From Myotis daubentonii (lineage: Eukaryota > Chordata > Mammalia > Chiroptera > Vespertilionidae): a DNA stretch of 64,000 bases. The DNA is taken from assembly GCF_963259705.1 (NCBI RefSeq), contig NC_081847.1, positions 72,003,754-72,067,753 on the forward strand, given 5' to 3'. The notes under the pieces were generated by a model that ran no database searches, was not told the DNA's origin, and saw only the letters and a program-made list of their open reading frames with translations. Each line of letters begins with the position of its first letter. The first letter of the stretch is position 1. The translations under genes and the position numbers were made by a program. Shown here in pieces: positions 53,106-64,000 of this stretch.

Positions 53106-53140
53106 TTTTAAAAGAATATTTTTATTGATTTAAGAAAGGA

Positions 53141-53175
<35 letters not shown>

Positions 53176-53325
53176 AACATCAATAATAAGAGAGAGAACC
53201 ATTGATTGGCTGCCTCTGCATGCCCCCTGCTGGGGATCGAGCCCGAAACCCGGGCATAGAATCGAACCCAGGACCCTTCAGTCTGCAAGCCGACGCTCTA
53301 TCCACTGAGCCAAATCAGCTAGGGC
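53106..53325 (-). repeat. Ves SINE, minus strand
   Basis: The minus strand starts 'gccctagctgatttggctca', 'gtggatagagcgtcggcttg'. The tail contains (GA)n (53142-53170). Flanks aggagctgcat (53095-53105) and aggaactgcat (53326-53336) match at 10 of 11. A block is missing between the two 'cgaaccc' words, as in the 24533 copy but at another place. Confidence 0.93.
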
Positions 53326-53336
53326 AGGAACTGCAT

Positions 53337-54339
53337 GTTAACTGAACTTATTTGATTCCAGTGTGCTGTTTGTGGAACAGGGGATTGTTTTTGTTCCACA
53401 TTAGAATAATGAGAAAGCTCTTATCTTTATCGGAATCCTACAGAAAGAGGCAAGCTGTATTTGTGTCAGAGATAATGTGGTCATTTTACAAGCTTCTGTG
53501 TGATAGACAATAGTAGGGGCCTTTTGAATGGTGTGCTCAGGGCCTTTTCTGTCTCTCTTTACATGACCTGCCAATCCCACTCCTTGCTTGGCTTCTGGAT
53601 GACTTTTGTGGCATTTGAGCCGTCACTTCTTTGGGGTGGGGATGTGTGTGCATGTGCATCAGCATACACACACGTACATGGGGACTGTGAACTTGTACAC
53701 ATGTAGGTAAATGCATGTCTGTTAACATGTATGCATATGGTGTGGGTGAGTCCACATGTTTATTTGCATGCGTGTGATTGTGAGTGAACTTTGGGCTTTT
53801 CTTAAGACAAAGCACAGATGAGTGTGGCAGACCTGCCCAGACGGAGCCAGGCCTGGGGGCTGAGGTCAAGGTGGAGTTGTCTGAGTGGGAGAATGGGGAG
53901 GGGGTTGGAGAAGAGCCGAGTGCGGAACTTGGAGATGTCTCTCTGAGCGCAGACTTGGCAACCTGGGGGAGGTGACTGGGTGGGTGCCTGTCCCACTGTG
54001 GTTCTGCCCTTGGTAGCTCCATGAACTTGGGAAGTTGCTCTACCTCCTGCAGTTGATCAAGGGATTAAACAACTCGGTGATATAAATAGAGTCTCGGTTC
54101 ACCTTTATTGTTATTTCTGATTCTGAGATCCCAGGGCTTTTGGTAGCCAGCATGGCTCTGACAGGCTGATAAGTGGCCTGAATTTAACCTAATGAAACAT
54201 AAGGGCCTCATTGTGGGCTCCCTGAAATGACCAGCACAGTTTGCAGAGGACTGGAGGACTTGAGATAAGCAAGAACAGAAGAGACAGAGCTATGTGACCT
54301 CAACACCACGGACCCGGCAGCCTGAGCCTGTGGAAACAG
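53337..54339. other. Unassigned unique sequence with a TG-rich patch
   Basis: No gene. 53645-53790 is alternating TG/CA-rich. The 161-codon minus frame (53537-54022) overlaps a plus frame and is His/Pro/Ser-rich from that composition. Confidence 0.4.
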
Positions 54340-54480
54340 GTGGGGCACAGATCCCAGCACTGGCCGCAGCCTGCCAACCCTGGCCAGTCATGTGACCGTG
54401 GGCAAGCCACCTAATCCTTCTGGGGTATGTGAGGGTAGGGTTTGTAGCTTCCTCGTGGGTTATGAGAAGTTAGAAAGTAA
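54340..54480 (+). repeat. MIR SINE
   Basis: 'agtcatgtgaccgtgggcaa', 'gccacctaatccttctgggg' and 'gggttatgagaagttagaaa' follow MIR. Confidence 0.6.
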
Positions 54481-54689
54481 CAGTGTCAGCCATGGCGGAA
54501 ATAGTACCTCCCGTCATCAGGTCTCTTGACCTCTGACCTCCACAACTCAGAGTAATGATGACAACCTGGAGCATGTCCTCAGGAGGGTGGTGTGAGAGAG
54601 GTTGGAAGGGGTGGAGGCTGTTCATGCTGGGGAAGCCGAGCAGGGAAGAGCTGGCCCTACTCGCCACCCTATACCTTGCTCATCAGACT

Positions 54690-54885
54690 CCATCTACACG
54701 GGCTGCCTCTGACTTCTCGAAGGCTGCTTCAGGGCCTTTGCACAATTCTCTTTGCCTGAAACCTTTTCTTTCTTTTAGTTTTGTGAATGACTGATTTCTT
54801 CGTACCCTTTGTTCTTATTTCAAATCTTACCTCCTCAGAAAGGCCTTTCCTGATCATCCTGGCTAAGTAGGTGCTCGTGGTCCCT
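54690..54885 (+). repeat. L2 LINE 3' fragment
   Basis: 'cttcagggcctttgcacaat', 'tctctttgcctgaaaccttt', 'cttatttcaaatcttacctc' and 'ctcagaaaggcctttcctga' are the clearest L2 3' UTR words in the window. Confidence 0.8.
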
Positions 54886-55076
54886 GGTGGGTGCTAATTG
54901 TCCAAGGGTCGGAACTCCTGGGTGGCCCTTCTGGGGCCTTTAAGGAAAGTATTTCAGTTCTACAATGACTCAGTGTCCCTTCACTAGGGTTCCTGAGCCC
55001 GAAGCAGGGCACCCACATATTGCTGGCTAGAGGCGGTTGTTAGGAAAGCCACATTTCCCTGCAGAAGCGTTTCGGG

Positions 55077-55283
55077 CAGGGGTCCTCAAACTTTTTAAAC
55101 AGGGGGCCAGTTCACTGTCCCTCAGACCGTTGGAGGGCCGGACTATAGTTTTAAAAAAAAAAACTATGAACAAATTCCTATGCACACTGCACATATCTTA
55201 TTTTGAAGTAAAAGAACAAAACGGGAACAAATACAATATTTGTATTTGCATGTGGCCCGCGGGCCATAGTTTGAGGACCCCTG
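55077..55283 (+). mobile_element. Non-autonomous hAT MITE (family 4)
   Basis: Ends 'caggggtcctcaaac' and 'gtttgaggacccctg' are perfect inverted repeats. Flanks gtttcggg (55069-55076) and gtttaggg (55284-55291) match at 7 of 8. The interior has 'ggagggccggactatag' and a 12-A run. The name of the family is not certain. Confidence 0.94.
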
Positions 55284-55291
55284 GTTTAGGG

Positions 55292-56585
55292 CCTTAGTGA
55301 TATCTGCCTGCTTAACCTTCCAAGATTAATCGTTCACTTGCAGTGGCTTCACCCTCCTAGACCATATCTTTTTCCCAGCTAGACGGACAGTCAAGCACCT
55401 TCCCTACATCACCCCAACTTCACTTGTTCCTCACTGTGCACATCTCCTTTGTTCAGTCCCCACCCCAGTGACCCACAGGGAATGGACTGGTGGTTCTCTG
55501 GGGAGTAGCTTCCTGGGGAAGCTGTTCAGAGGACCATGCTTGCAATGTCTGGCCTCCCCTTTGCTCTCTTTCTGTTATTAACTAGCTAATTATGATGGTA
55601 ATAGTGACAGGGAGGTAGATTTTACAAACAATTTACCACTCTGATTTATGGCAGGGGGTTGCATGGATGATTTGATTCATTCCTTGAACAATCTCAGTCA
55701 CTCCTTAAAGTAAAGATTTTTGTTGTCGTCTTTCAGGGATAGGGACCCTGAGGTGCAGGGAAGTAGAAGGAGATGCATCCACACCATTGGAACTAAGTAA
55801 AAATTGCACTGGACAAAGGTAAGCAGGAAGGGAGACATTATTCAATATGATTGCAACAGGGGAGAGAGACTGAACTCCACTCCACTGAAGCCACGGGCTG
55901 GGGAATTTTCAAGAGCTGGAGTGGAGTGGGGATTCTTTAGGCTCTCTGTATTTGCTGATTGTTCTTACCAAAGGAAACGTCAGCTTTCCCTTGTCCTCAT
56001 GGCCAGAGGGAGTTTTATAGCTGGAGCAAGGTGTTCGCTGAAGTTAGGCTCCTGTCCTCCCACAGAGACTGGGAGACAAGGTAAAAAAGCTTACATTTCA
56101 GCATGGCTTCTAGGTCCTTGAGAAAGACAGTTTGTTTCTTAGGTTGCAAAACAGGTAAGCGGCTGGGAGAAGATTTATATATAGTTCAAAGGGGTAGAGA
56201 AAGGGTGTGTAATTGCAAGTTTTTTAGAGTAAATGCTCCAAGCAAAGGGAGCTAAGGGCTCTATAGTAAGAAAGAAACCTGCATATAGTTTGGTCAAATC
56301 CAGGGTAATAGTCAGAACTGAGATTTGAACCTGGGTTGTTTGATTCCTACAGATGCTCTCCTTTCCTCAGGACTCACAGTAACCACACACAATGCAGACT
56401 TGAGTGGAGGCGGTAAGTCTGTCATTTAGAGGCAGCTTGGGCAGCTGCTGAAGAATGTGCCTTCTTATTTGAATAAGAGAATGCACTTAACACATGGATG
56501 TTTCCTACAAAATTGCAGATGCATCGTAGAGAAAAACTCTATCCTAAAATAAGCTGTAGAATTTAGACGCACAATATCAGAGCCC
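55292..56585. other. Unassigned unique sequence
   Basis: No gene. Possible MIR traces at about 55600-55770. The 105-codon frame at 55804-56121 has no domain. Confidence 0.35.
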
Positions 56586-56589
56586 AAAG

Positions 56590-56720
56590 GGCTCATGAAT
56601 ACAAACTAATTTATTCCCCTGGGTATTCTAGGTGGGAGACCAGGTCTTGCCCACGGTCACAGAGTGAACCCCAGGTCAGTCCTGAAGCAGTGGCTAAGGC
56701 TCTAGACTCCTATTTCTCAG
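56590..56720 (+). repeat. MIR-like SINE fragment
   Basis: 'ggtgggagaccaggtcttgc', 'ccacggtcacagagtgaacc' and 'aaggctctagactcctattt' are MIR-like. Confidence 0.55.
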
Positions 56721-57479
56721 CACTGAGTCCTTTTGGCCCCATCCTCCAAGACTTTGCACCAGTGGCTTCTTCTTGGTTTTTTTTCTTCATTCTTTTTTCT
56801 TTTCTTTTTAAAGGCTCACTGGCAGCTACTGCTCCAAGGCAGAAAATGTATTCATTTAAATGACTTCGTTTGGAAATAGAAGCTTGAATAATGATGTTAC
56901 CATTTATAATTGCTCTGATTAACCACACCACGTTTTGCAGCTTAGAATAAAAAAAGCCTCATTCCTTTTGTGATGTGAATTTTAATTAACTTTTCTAGGG
57001 ACAACCCCCTCCAGGCATACCTGCCTGTTCCCCAGCTCCTGGAACCTCAGAAAGACCCTTCTAGGCACGCCTGTGTGCTCCTGGGTTCCCTGGCAGAGAT
57101 TGGGCTGGGCACAGGGCAGAGGTTCTGGGTATACACAGCTGGTTTGAGATTTTGGGACAGAAATGACCTGCTTCTGCATTGGACCAAAGTTTTATACTTC
57201 CCTGGGTCATCGCAGCATTAGGGACCCTGCGAGGTCCAGACCGAAGACCTGGGATAAGGAAGCTTTTCTAAGGGCAAGTGATGCTCAGGGTAGCTGTCAT
57301 CCCTGAGATTACAAAGGGGGCAGGATCATCCATAATTTATCTGCCAGTGAATATGGCTTCTCAGATGGATTTTTTTTTTTTACCTTAAGGATATTTTCAG
57401 TTATTTTTCTGTTGTTGTTTGACATTTAACCATATGAAATACTAGTAAGAATCAGCATAGTGCAGTGGAAAAGGCAAGA
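56721..57479. other. Unassigned, partly AT-rich unique sequence
   Basis: The block 56860-57000 ('aatgatgttaccatttataa', 'ttgctctgattaaccacacc') is complex and resembles non-coding conserved DNA. T-run at 57370. No gene. Confidence 0.35.
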
Positions 57480-57939
57480 GTTTAAGAAAATATAGGTTAA
57501 TATTTATTTGATCTCAAGAGGAGCAAAGGCTTTCTAAGAATAAAAGCAAAGAAATAAACTATAAGGGGAAAGAGTGATAGATTTGGTTACATCAAAATCA
57601 TTAGTTTTTTTACATAGACATTTAAGTAAAAATAAAACGGTAAATGTTTATGATAAATATTTACCGTAATGTTTATCATAAACATTTTATATAAACATGT
57701 AATTAAAATGACAAAAAAGTTAAAAGACAGCCTGGGGAAAATATTTACAACACATATGATTTACAATGGTCAACTGTCCTTAATATATAAAGAATGCCAA
57801 TAATCAATATATAAAGATCAGTGTCTCATTAGTAAAAGAAGAAAAAGGATGTGACACTAGACAATTAAGAAATAGTTGCCACAATCAATAAAAATCTGAA
57901 AAAAAATTAGCCTCACTTGTGATTACTGAAATATAAATT
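57480..57939 (+). repeat. Ancient L1, plus strand, left part
   Basis: 'gatttggttacatcaaaatc', 'agacagcctggggaaaatat', 'ttacaacacatatgatttac' and 'attagcctcacttgtgatta' follow an old L1 ORF2 end. Continues after the HAL1-like insertion at 60504. Contains a 13-nt palindromic patch around 57653 ('gtttatgataaatatttacc'). Confidence 0.72.
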
Positions 57940-58329
57940 TAAAAAAAAATCTTCATTGTTGAGATTATTACAGATGTCCCTCATCACCCCCTCCACCCTC
58001 GCCCTGTTGCCTCCCTCCACCTGGTTCCCACCCCACCCCAGGACTTTGCCACCCTATTGTCTGTGTAATGCATATATACATATAATACCTTTGTTTAATT
58101 TCTTCCTACCCCCTACCCCCCCCATTTTCTTTGAGAATTGTCAGTCTGTTCCATTTCCTTGCCTCTGATTCTGTTTTATTTGCCAGCTTATTCTGTTTAT
58201 TGGATTTTTTATTCATTTATTTTGATTTTTAGATTCAGTTGTTATTAGGCATGTATTTGTTACCATTTTGTTGTTCATATTTTTTTTTATCTTTTTCTTA
58301 TTCTTCCTCTTCTTAAAGAATTCCCTTCA

Positions 58330-59110
58330 ACATCTCATATAATACTGGTTTGGTGGTGATGAACGCTTTTAGCTTTTTCTTGTCTGTGAAGCTCTTTATC
58401 TGACCTTCAATTCTAAATGATAGCTCTGCTGGGTAGAGTAATCTTGGTTGTAGGTCCTTGCTATTCATCCCTTTTAATATTTCTTGCCATTCCCTTCTGG
58501 CCTACATAGTTTCTGTTGAGAAATCAGCTGACAGTTGTATGGACATTCCCTTATAGGTAACTGACTGCTTTTCTCTTGCTGCTTTTAAGATTCTCTCTTT
58601 AGCCCTTGGCATTTTAATTATGATGTGTCTTGGTGTGGTGCTCTTTGGGTTCCTCTTGTTTGGGGCTATCTGTGTTTCCTGGATTTGTAAGTCTATTTCT
58701 TATACCAGGTAGGGGAAGTTTTCTGTCATTATTTCTTCAAATAGGTTTCCAATATCTTGCTGTCTCTCTTCTTCTGGTACCCCCATAATGCAAATGTTGG
58801 TATGCTTGACGTTGTCCCAGAGGCTCCTTGCACTATCTTCATATTTTTGGATTCTTTTTTCTTGTAACTCTTCTGGTTGGGTGTTTTCTGCTTCCTCATA
58901 TTTCAAATTGTTGATTTGATTCTCAGAAACCTCTACTCTACTGTTGAATCCCTGTACGTTATTTTTTATTTCAGTCAGTGTATGCTGAATTTCTGACTGG
59001 TCCTTTCCATTTTTTTGGAGTTTCTAGAAGATTATTGAGTAACTTTATAACTGTGGTTTTGAACTCTACATCCAGTTGTTTGCTTTCTTCCATTTTATTT
59101 GTGACATGTT
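58330..59110 (-). pseudogene. Decayed HAL1/L1 ORF1
   Basis: A 68-codon open piece (58906-58700) reads 'SARSLWDNVKHTNICIMGVP' then 'EEERQQDIGNLFEEIMTENF', the ORF1p segment just before the RRM. The flanking RRM and C-terminal regions are recognisable only in broken frames ('gcaagaaatattaaaaggga' on the minus strand at about 58486). It is an RNA-binding protein relic. Confidence 0.8.
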
Positions 59111-60480
59111 TCTTTGTCTCCGCATTTTGGCTGTTTCCCTGTGTTTGTGTCTATGTATTGGGTAGAGCTGCTATGTCTCTTTGAGTTGGCAGAGTAGCCT
59201 TGTATGGTAGGTATTCTATAGGGCCCAGTGGCTCAGCCTCCCTAGTCACCTGAGCTTGGAGCTCTAGGGGCACCTCTTTGTGGCCTGTGAGCACTTGATT
59301 GCTGTTGGTGTCACTGGGAGGAATTGACCACTAGGCAAACTGGCTGTGAGGACCAGTTGTGACTACAGTGGCAGAGCTGCTGTGCTGGAGACACCCCTAT
59401 GGAGCAGGACTTGCTTCAGTGGGCTTTGGTGCTCATTGAGTGTGCCCCTTTGTGTGTGTCACTTATGGATGTGTAGAGTTGTAATCTGGTATAGTCTGAC
59501 ACTGACCACTGGATACACTGGCTCTTGGGTATTCAGGGAAGTGCAAAGGTAGCCACTGCCTGGGACCACCCAGCAGGAGCTACAGAGAGATCTGCAGATT
59601 CCTCCTTTTTGTATCAGGTTTGGCAGTGCCCAGATGAGGCCCAGCTATGAAGCAAGGCAGGCTGGTGCTGGTTCCAGGTTTTGGGCTTCTTAATAATAGG
59701 TTTGGGGCTCTCTGACCCAGCTGTAGCTTGTTTGAGAGATTGTAGCTTGAGGAAGGACAGGCCATTCATGTGCAAAAGCTGCTGCACACAGCTTGGGTGG
59801 GGTTGTAAATTGGATGAGGCAGGGTCTTAGGGAATCACCAGGGGCTGAGAAAACAGAAATGGCTGTCAGTCAGCCCTGTGACTGGGGAGGTCCCAGCATA
59901 GAAACAGTGATCCCTGCGAGCACCTCCATCTGGGAGAAAGCCACCCCTGAGTTCCTGCCCCAAGGCCAGACAATCCAGTTGCTCCTCATATGTGTCTGTG
60001 TTCCCCAGAGCCTCGTCCTGGTGCTGGAGCTCAGAGGAAGCAAGACGTTTTAAGTTTAGTTCATGGTGCTGGCCTTTTAAGAGGAACAGCTGGGTCTCCA
60101 GCAGCCTCTGTGTCACTGAGCCCCAATCCGCACTGGGTTTTATACCCATAGTTCTTACTGCCCATAGGGACTTCTTTTCCCAGCTCTGGGACCCTGGGCT
60201 GGGGGTCTGGTGTGGGGCTGGGACCCCTTGCTCCTCCTGGTGGGCAGCCTCCACATAGATGATCTCACTCTTGATTAAAAAAGCGTCCCACGTGCTGCTG
60301 GACCAGCCCATTCTGCACCTCCACACCTCCTACCAGTCTCAGCGTGCTTTCTTCTTTACGTCTCTAGTTGTAGGACTTCCATTCAGTCAGCTTTCCAGTG
60401 GTTCTGAATGATGGTTTTTCTGTATTTTAGTTGTAATTTTGATGTGGTTGTGGGAGGGGGCAAGTACAGGCATTTACCTG

Positions 60481-60493
60481 CGCTGCCATCTTC
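60481..60493 (-). promoter_or_regulatory. YY1-like word at the HAL1 5' end
   Basis: On the minus strand 'gaagatggcagcg' occurs about 10 bases from the element start. It matches in position and sequence the AAGATGGCGGC at the start of the full-length L1. Confidence 0.5.
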
Positions 60494-60503
60494 AAAATCC
60501 TCC

Positions 60504-61150
60504 TGATATATAAATTATTTAATAAAGAATAAAGGTACCATTTTTCTCTATCTACATTGACAACAGTTTAAACAATGATATTGATGAGAATGAAGTGATA
60601 TGGTTGTCAAAGAGTATAAATTTCTGCAGTTATTTCTGTGGGGAAGTTTCATGAATGGGTTGAGAATCTTAAAATATGCAAACATTTGACCTTATAATTC
60701 CATTCCCAGGAATTTATTATTATAGAGAGAGATTTAGAGATGTACATGAAAGATAATATAAAATCATTTTTATCAGTACATTATTTGGGATGGAGAAAAA
60801 TGAAGAAAAGCAATTTAAATGCCAACTAACAGAGAGTAGCTAAAATGATTACATGGCTTTCATATAATGGGATCATCTGCATATGTAAAAAAATGATAGT
60901 TTCAAGTAATATTGAATGCCATGTGTAAAGTCCCAAGCTATGTTTAGTTTAAAAATTAAGAAACTAACCTTTATATATAATCTAGTACATATTTTATTTA
61001 AATTACATATAATCGTACATAAATAATGGAATAAAATGAACCAAAGTGTTAGCAATTCTTGTCTTTGAGTGATATGCTCCAAGTGATGGGTAATTTTTAT
61101 TCTGTAGAGAAACTTTCAAACTATTTTTCATATTTATTATAATAAATAAG
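60504..61150 (+). repeat. Ancient L1, plus strand, right part
   Basis: 'tttgaccttataattccatt', 'cccaggaatttattattata', 'taatataaaatcatttttat' and 'atggctttcatataatggga' continue the old L1 3' end, here heavily AT-rich. Confidence 0.7.
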
Positions 61151-61239
61151 TATTCCTTGTTACAACCTAATAAATGATATGAAAATAAAACAATAAAATA
61201 AAATTGAACGAAAAAGAATCAAGAAGTGTGGGATAAAGG

Positions 61240-61430
61240 GATCTGGGTTTAAATCTGACCTTTGCGTTTAGTAGCTGGTTGAGTTTGTCAGTATTTTTGA
61301 ACCTTTTCTTTCCCGTCTATAAAATGAGGATAAATGTAGCTCTGCACAAGGTTGTTCTAAGGGCTAATCCAGAATATAAGTAAAGAATGTGGCACTGGAT
61401 GTTAACTAGGGTTTATTATCCTCACTGTTG
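61240..61430 (+). repeat. MIR SINE
   Basis: 'gatctgggtttaaatctgac', 'tttctttcccgtctataaaa', 'tgaggataaatgtagctctg' and 'aaggttgttctaagggctaa' span most of MIR. Confidence 0.8.
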
Positions 61431-62104
61431 CTCTTCCTGGTGTTTTGGATTTGGAACCAAGGGTCTAGATTGGCCTTTGAACCCTCTTCTCTGATTTGGT
61501 GCTTGTTTTGGGTGTATCCTAATTATTTAACCATAGCCACTTGTTCCATTTTCTCAAAAGAGGACTAAGTAACAGTGGTTGTCTGGTTTTGACATTGCTG
61601 AGGTTGAAAATTTGAATGGGCAGGTTCAAATGATTTCATACTGGGTAATGGACTCTTAGGTTTCTTCCCTCTTTCTCTTATTGATTTGGTTATTTTAAAA
61701 TTGTAATTTCCCGTGATGGCAAAGGTGTGACTAAACAGTTACTTGTGTACTATGTTCATGGACATATAAACTTACATAACCTTTGGAAAATATATCAGAA
61801 GCCTTTATGTGTCTTCATATCTTTTGACTCAGTAATTTTATGTTTGGGAAATATTATCTTAAGACAATAAGTCATAGATACCATAATTTATCTATCATGA
61901 ATTCCAACCCTGTGTGCTTTTTAGGATCTGAGGAGATGAGGCATAAATCTGGTTGCTTATGTTCGTGAAACCCATAGAGTTTGGGCTCCTTTGGCAGGAG
62001 GCCTCATACAGGTCTGTAGATGGTGGTGATGTGCAGGACTCCAAATACCAAACACAGTTCTCTCAATCATTGTGGACTAGGTGAAAGAAGCTACATGGGG
62101 TAAT
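61431..62104. other. Unassigned sequence
   Basis: No gene or firm repeat. AT-rich with faint old LINE character at 61690-61880 ('catggacatataaacttaca'). Confidence 0.3.
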
Positions 62105-62275
62105 GCAGAGAGTCTGATCACTGGCATCAGCAATCACAGGTCTGCATCCAGACGTTGATAGGTGACTGACTCCTGACTTTAAACAGTGCCTCCCCTCTCT
62201 GTTGTCCATTTCCTCATCTGTAAAATGGGTATGATAATGCTAGTCTTACAGGGAGTTGGTGTGTAGGGGAGGAGA
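62105..62275 (+). repeat. MIR SINE
   Basis: 'agtctgatcactggcatcag', 'ttgtccatttcctcatctgt', 'aaaatgggtatgataatgct' and 'agtcttacagggagttggtg' follow MIR. Confidence 0.82.
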
Positions 62276-62659
62276 GAAAGCATGTGATGCAGGGCAGGAA
62301 AGAACAGTGCTTCATGATCATCTTTAAGCCATTCCCCGTTTTTGGTGAATTGGTCTGGTAATTGTGGATACCTTAGCCTTCTGTGTTGATTCTCCTGGGC
62401 TCCCTGAAGAACACTGGGGGAACAGACTTCCCACCCATCTGTAGTTCCCAGAAGCAGTGTTGGCTGCATCCCTAGCCAGCTCCCCTAGAGGTGGATATGG
62501 GCATGGGGGCAATTCTGTCTTGTTTTCTCAAACATCATAATGCCATGAGGGCACTTTAAGGCAGAAGTTTTTGCCAAAAATGTTTTCACCAAATAAAAGG
62601 AGTTCACAAATATTATATAAACTTTATTTTAAAATAAAAATTTGCTGAATGAAAAGGGT
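62276..62659. other. Unassigned sequence
   Basis: No gene. Two minus frames here (62179-62469, 62324-62512) overlap a MIR and lack any domain. Confidence 0.35.
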
Positions 62660-62990
62660 TTGTTAAAAAGTAATATGTACCTACTACACAGAGTTTAGAA
62701 AATATAGAAAAGTAGAAAGACTAGGAAAACAAGGATGCACGGTTAGTATTTTCACGTGTTTCCTTTCAGGGTTGCCTGTGCGTTTCTTATAACTGAAATA
62801 ATGCTGTATATGTTATCATGCATCTTGTTTTTGTTTCTTCATCTGGCCACATAATATACACTTTCCTCATGTTATGAAAAACTTTGTAAAAGTAGCTTTA
62901 AATAGCTGTATGTTATTATTCCATCCAGTGGATATTAGATAGACAATTATTCATTTCAATTATTTTCAAATCAATGGAAAACGATACTGT
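62660..62990 (-). repeat. L1ME-like 3' UTR, minus strand
   Basis: 'gagtttagaaaatatagaaa', 'agtagaaagactaggaaaac', 'tgtttcctttcagggttgcc' and 'ttattattccatccagtgga' are antisense L1ME words. Confidence 0.6.
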
Positions 62991-64000
62991 CTTTTATATC
63001 TGCTATTTTCAGTCTCTTATCCTCTAATCTATATCAGATATTCCTGAATGTCTGTCATGCTTGGGGCTGGCAGAAGTACACCTTCCAGTGCCTGCAATGA
63101 TTCATGGTTAAGTCTTTAATTCATTCCAGTTATTTTTTTAATGTTACGTTGTCTGTAATTTCCACTGGAAATTGAGATGTTGAAGCAGCTCTGATGAGGA
63201 TCATGCTTTGAGAAGTGAAGAGAATGGTGCCTTCCCGAGTAGAATGCTAGTGGCAAATAAAAAACGTCCGTGTGGGGTGTTGCTGGGAACAGCTTTTGTT
63301 TTAATTTTTCTTAAGAACCAAGATTAGTCAAAAAAATGAGGGGCACGTTCCATACTGTGGGTAATGTGAATACAGTCGAAATTGAACAGATTTTTCTCCT
63401 TTCTGTCTCTAGGCTTAGTGGAACTTGTACTAATTTTCTGGAGTTGTTCACCCAGCACTTATGATTGCTTTTAGCAGAGACGATCTCATTTCGGGAGCCT
63501 GTGAAGAGGAAAAGGAAATGTGTTCTCGGGGCTGCGAGTCAGTGTGGAGTGAAAGAAGCTGCAGGGAGCTCTGCCTGTGCCTGTGGGTGTGGGTGTGTGT
63601 GAGAGAGCAAGCGCGTGTCGGGGTGCAGTGCCTTTAGAGAGGATGAAGTCTGAGAGAAGATGGTAGTTGTGACAAAGCAGTGTGCAGCTCCTGCTTGACA
63701 TACTCAAGTGAGCAAATTGAAAAATCTACTTTGGAACTCAAATGGTTTGGGGTGCTATGGTTTCTACCTGTAGTCGGTGAGTGCAGAGTGACCTGATATA
63801 TGCAGGGCAAGGGGTTGGGGAGTGGAGACCAGGGAGGCTACTTGACTTTGTTAAGTTTGCACATCTCAGTTCAAGTTAATATCGGGGTCATTGCAAAGCT
63901 CCTCCTCATTGTACCTGTTGAGCTGGGATACAATCTGCTGCTGGTTGGAGGGACATAGGTGAGTGATGGTGATCTGCAATGACTGACTAAAGGCAGGTAG
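62991..64000. other. Unassigned unique sequence to the window edge
   Basis: About 1 kb with no recognised repeat. A possible splice-acceptor-like pyrimidine tract plus AG ends at 63412 but no supporting frame or donor follows. 63585-63615 is TG/GA-rich. Confidence 0.35.

Larger units (their letters stand above)
57940..60503 (-). mobile_element. Full-length HAL1-like retrotransposon, minus strand
   Basis: Read from 60503 downward: a 5' start 'ggaggattttgaagatggca', a 5' UTR of about 1.3 kb, decayed ORF1 (about 59110-58330) and directly a 3' UTR with the C-rich and 'gttatgcatac'-like words (58150-57945), ending A-rich. No ORF2 lies between, which defines half-L1 (HAL1) elements. It is flanked by 13-bp duplications tgaaatataaatt (57927-57939) and tgatatataaatt (60504-60516), 12 of 13. 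At 2564 bp it seems complete. It must rely on L1 reverse transcriptase supplied in trans. Confidence 0.85.

Noticed and set aside
63395..63480. Possible exon after a pyrimidine tract and AG near 63412
   Set aside because: Stops soon appear in the frames checked by eye, and no donor or homologous protein can be recognised.

Overview
The window is nuclear DNA from a mammal, almost certainly a vespertilionid (vesper) bat. It carries Helitrons with the HeliBat-type 3' end (short GTGCAC palindrome, then CTAG), tRNA-derived SINEs of the Ves type, several non-autonomous hAT transposons with 8-bp target duplications, and a full-length bat-type L1. As far as I know, HeliBat and Ves together are diagnostic of Vespertilionidae. 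The ancient layer (MIR, L2, MaLR/MLT1 LTRs, MER5A, old L1M) is what any placental genome shows. I find no host protein-coding exon, tRNA, rRNA or CpG-island promoter that I can defend. The window reads as an intergenic or deeply intronic stretch.

Layout. 1-9.6 kb: unique sequence with MIR and L2 fragments, one Helitron (1552-2271) inserted exactly into a MIR, a Ves SINE, a MaLR LTR and a young 5'-truncated L1 tail. 9.6-24.5 kb: two hAT MITEs, MER5A, old L1 pieces, a CA-rich tract, GA-rich tracts around an AT-rich unique block, many MIRs, a second MaLR LTR and L2. 24.5-33.6 kb: an L1ME remnant interrupted by an LTR-like block that itself holds two hAT MITEs. It is followed by one Helitron (27685-28053) and an end-to-end tandem array of four more (28328-about 30960), which sits inside an ancient L1. 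33.6-38.6 kb: a hAT MITE, MIR, MLT1, an L1 tail and candidate conserved non-coding DNA.

38.7-45.8 kb holds the dominant feature, a full-length L1 (38683-45830) flanked by a target duplication. It has a YY1-like start, a roughly 2-kb 5' UTR, an ORF1 broken by one stop codon, and an intact 1273-codon ORF2 whose expected endonuclease, reverse transcriptase and zinc-knuckle residues are all visible. 45.8-57 kb: nested SINEs and hAT elements, MLT1, L2 split by an old L1, another Ves SINE and a further hAT MITE. 57.5-61.2 kb: a full-length HAL1-like element (ORF1 without ORF2) with a 13-bp target duplication, nested in an ancient L1. 61.2-64 kb: MIRs, L1ME and unique sequence.

There is no operon-like co-operation here. 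The biology is that of a transposon landscape: L1 supplies the machinery that SINEs (and presumably HAL1) borrow, while the Helitrons and hATs are non-autonomous here. Coordinates of old repeats are approximate because they were set by eye against remembered family patterns. Target-site duplications and terminal motifs were read directly from the bases.
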